A stretch of DNA of 64,000 bases from the NCBI GenBank assembly GCA_965240325.2, contig OZ251229.1:682001-746000 (forward strand). The letters run 5' to 3'. Under the pieces are notes generated by a model. The model searched no databases. It was not told where the DNA came from and saw only the letters and a list, made by a program, of their open reading frames with translations. The position numbers and the translations under genes were made by a program. Position 1 is the first letter of the stretch; every line of letters begins with the position of its first letter. The DNA is from Rebecca billardiae RCC1528 (taxonomy: Eukaryota > Haptophyta). Shown one piece after another: positions 63,838-64,000 of the stretch.

Positions 63838-64000
63838 GGCCCGCGGTGCAGGGCGGAGCGCGCAGCGTGGAGCCCGCACCAGTGGGCCCGAACCACGTTT
63901 CAAAAAGATCTTTGATCAAGAAAAAGGGACGCGGGGGCCGATTTTTAGGGCTGGCGGAGACCGAGTTTCGAATTTTGAGACCCTCTCTACAGGTGCATCA
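63838..64000 (+). repeat. Third copy of the dispersed 1.3-kb element (cut by window end)
   Basis: Begins GGCCCGCGGTGCAGGGCGG, exactly where the arm at 10829 begins, and follows it with small differences (shorter A/G tracts) to the window edge. It is preceded by TA-rich DNA, as are the other copies. Confidence 0.9.

Overview
The window looks like nuclear DNA of a unicellular alga with a red-lineage secondary plastid; a haptophyte is my best guess, though a pelagophyte or related alga is not excluded. The evidence is very high GC coding sequence, short spliceosomal introns with GTGCG/GTGAG donors and pyrimidine-rich acceptors ending in CAG or AG, a plastid protein (PGR5-like) whose presequence is a signal peptide ending in an AEAF|VAPP cleavage motif, and large amounts of microsatellite, minisatellite and inverted-repeat DNA. 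No prokaryotic gene organisation is seen.

Host genes in order: 3' part of a multi-pass membrane protein with Cys-rich repeats (1-2351, +); a four-exon cyclin (2928-4487, +); homoserine dehydrogenase (15141-16616, -) divergent from an acidic Cys-rich orphan (16822-17949, +); organellar tryptophanyl-tRNA synthetase (19886-21462, -) divergent from PGR5 (21705-22067, +); an alpha-kinase (24212-25420, -) divergent from a choline-transporter-like Na+ symporter (25484-44686, +) split by a 17-kb virus; a tetraspan membrane protein (47535-48289, -); a plastid-targeted member of the mitochondrial carrier family (49452-51470, -); an aldehyde dehydrogenase superfamily protein (52866-55278, +); adenine phosphoribosyltransferase (56227-56922, +); and the 3' exons of an unrecognised gene (60160-60817, -).

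The centrepiece is an integrated polinton-like virus (PLV) at about 26158-43147. It is bounded by long inverted repeats made mostly of a 10-bp tandem unit. It carries a 1,528-residue protein-primed type B DNA polymerase, a major capsid protein, a candidate penton protein, an A32-type packaging ATPase, a triple LamG-like candidate fibre, a class 3 lipase, a GIY-YIG-like protein and about nine small proteins. I see no integrase, capsid protease or helicase. Transporter homology stops at the left edge and resumes at the matching residue just past the right edge, so the virus occupies an intron position and the transporter may still be expressible.

The remaining DNA is a mosaic of non-coding mobile sequence: two head-to-head copies of a 1.3-kb repeat (7012-12626, third copy entering at 63838) with a nested 507-bp TA-target insertion; a foldback element (12913-14438); a 1,056-bp inverted-repeat element with a 5-bp target duplication (18578-19633); a tRNA-like SINE head; a minisatellite of about 50 units (59102-60180); a 211-bp tandem repeat (62290-63310); and several microsatellites.

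All functional calls rest on reading translations and motifs by eye. No database search was run.
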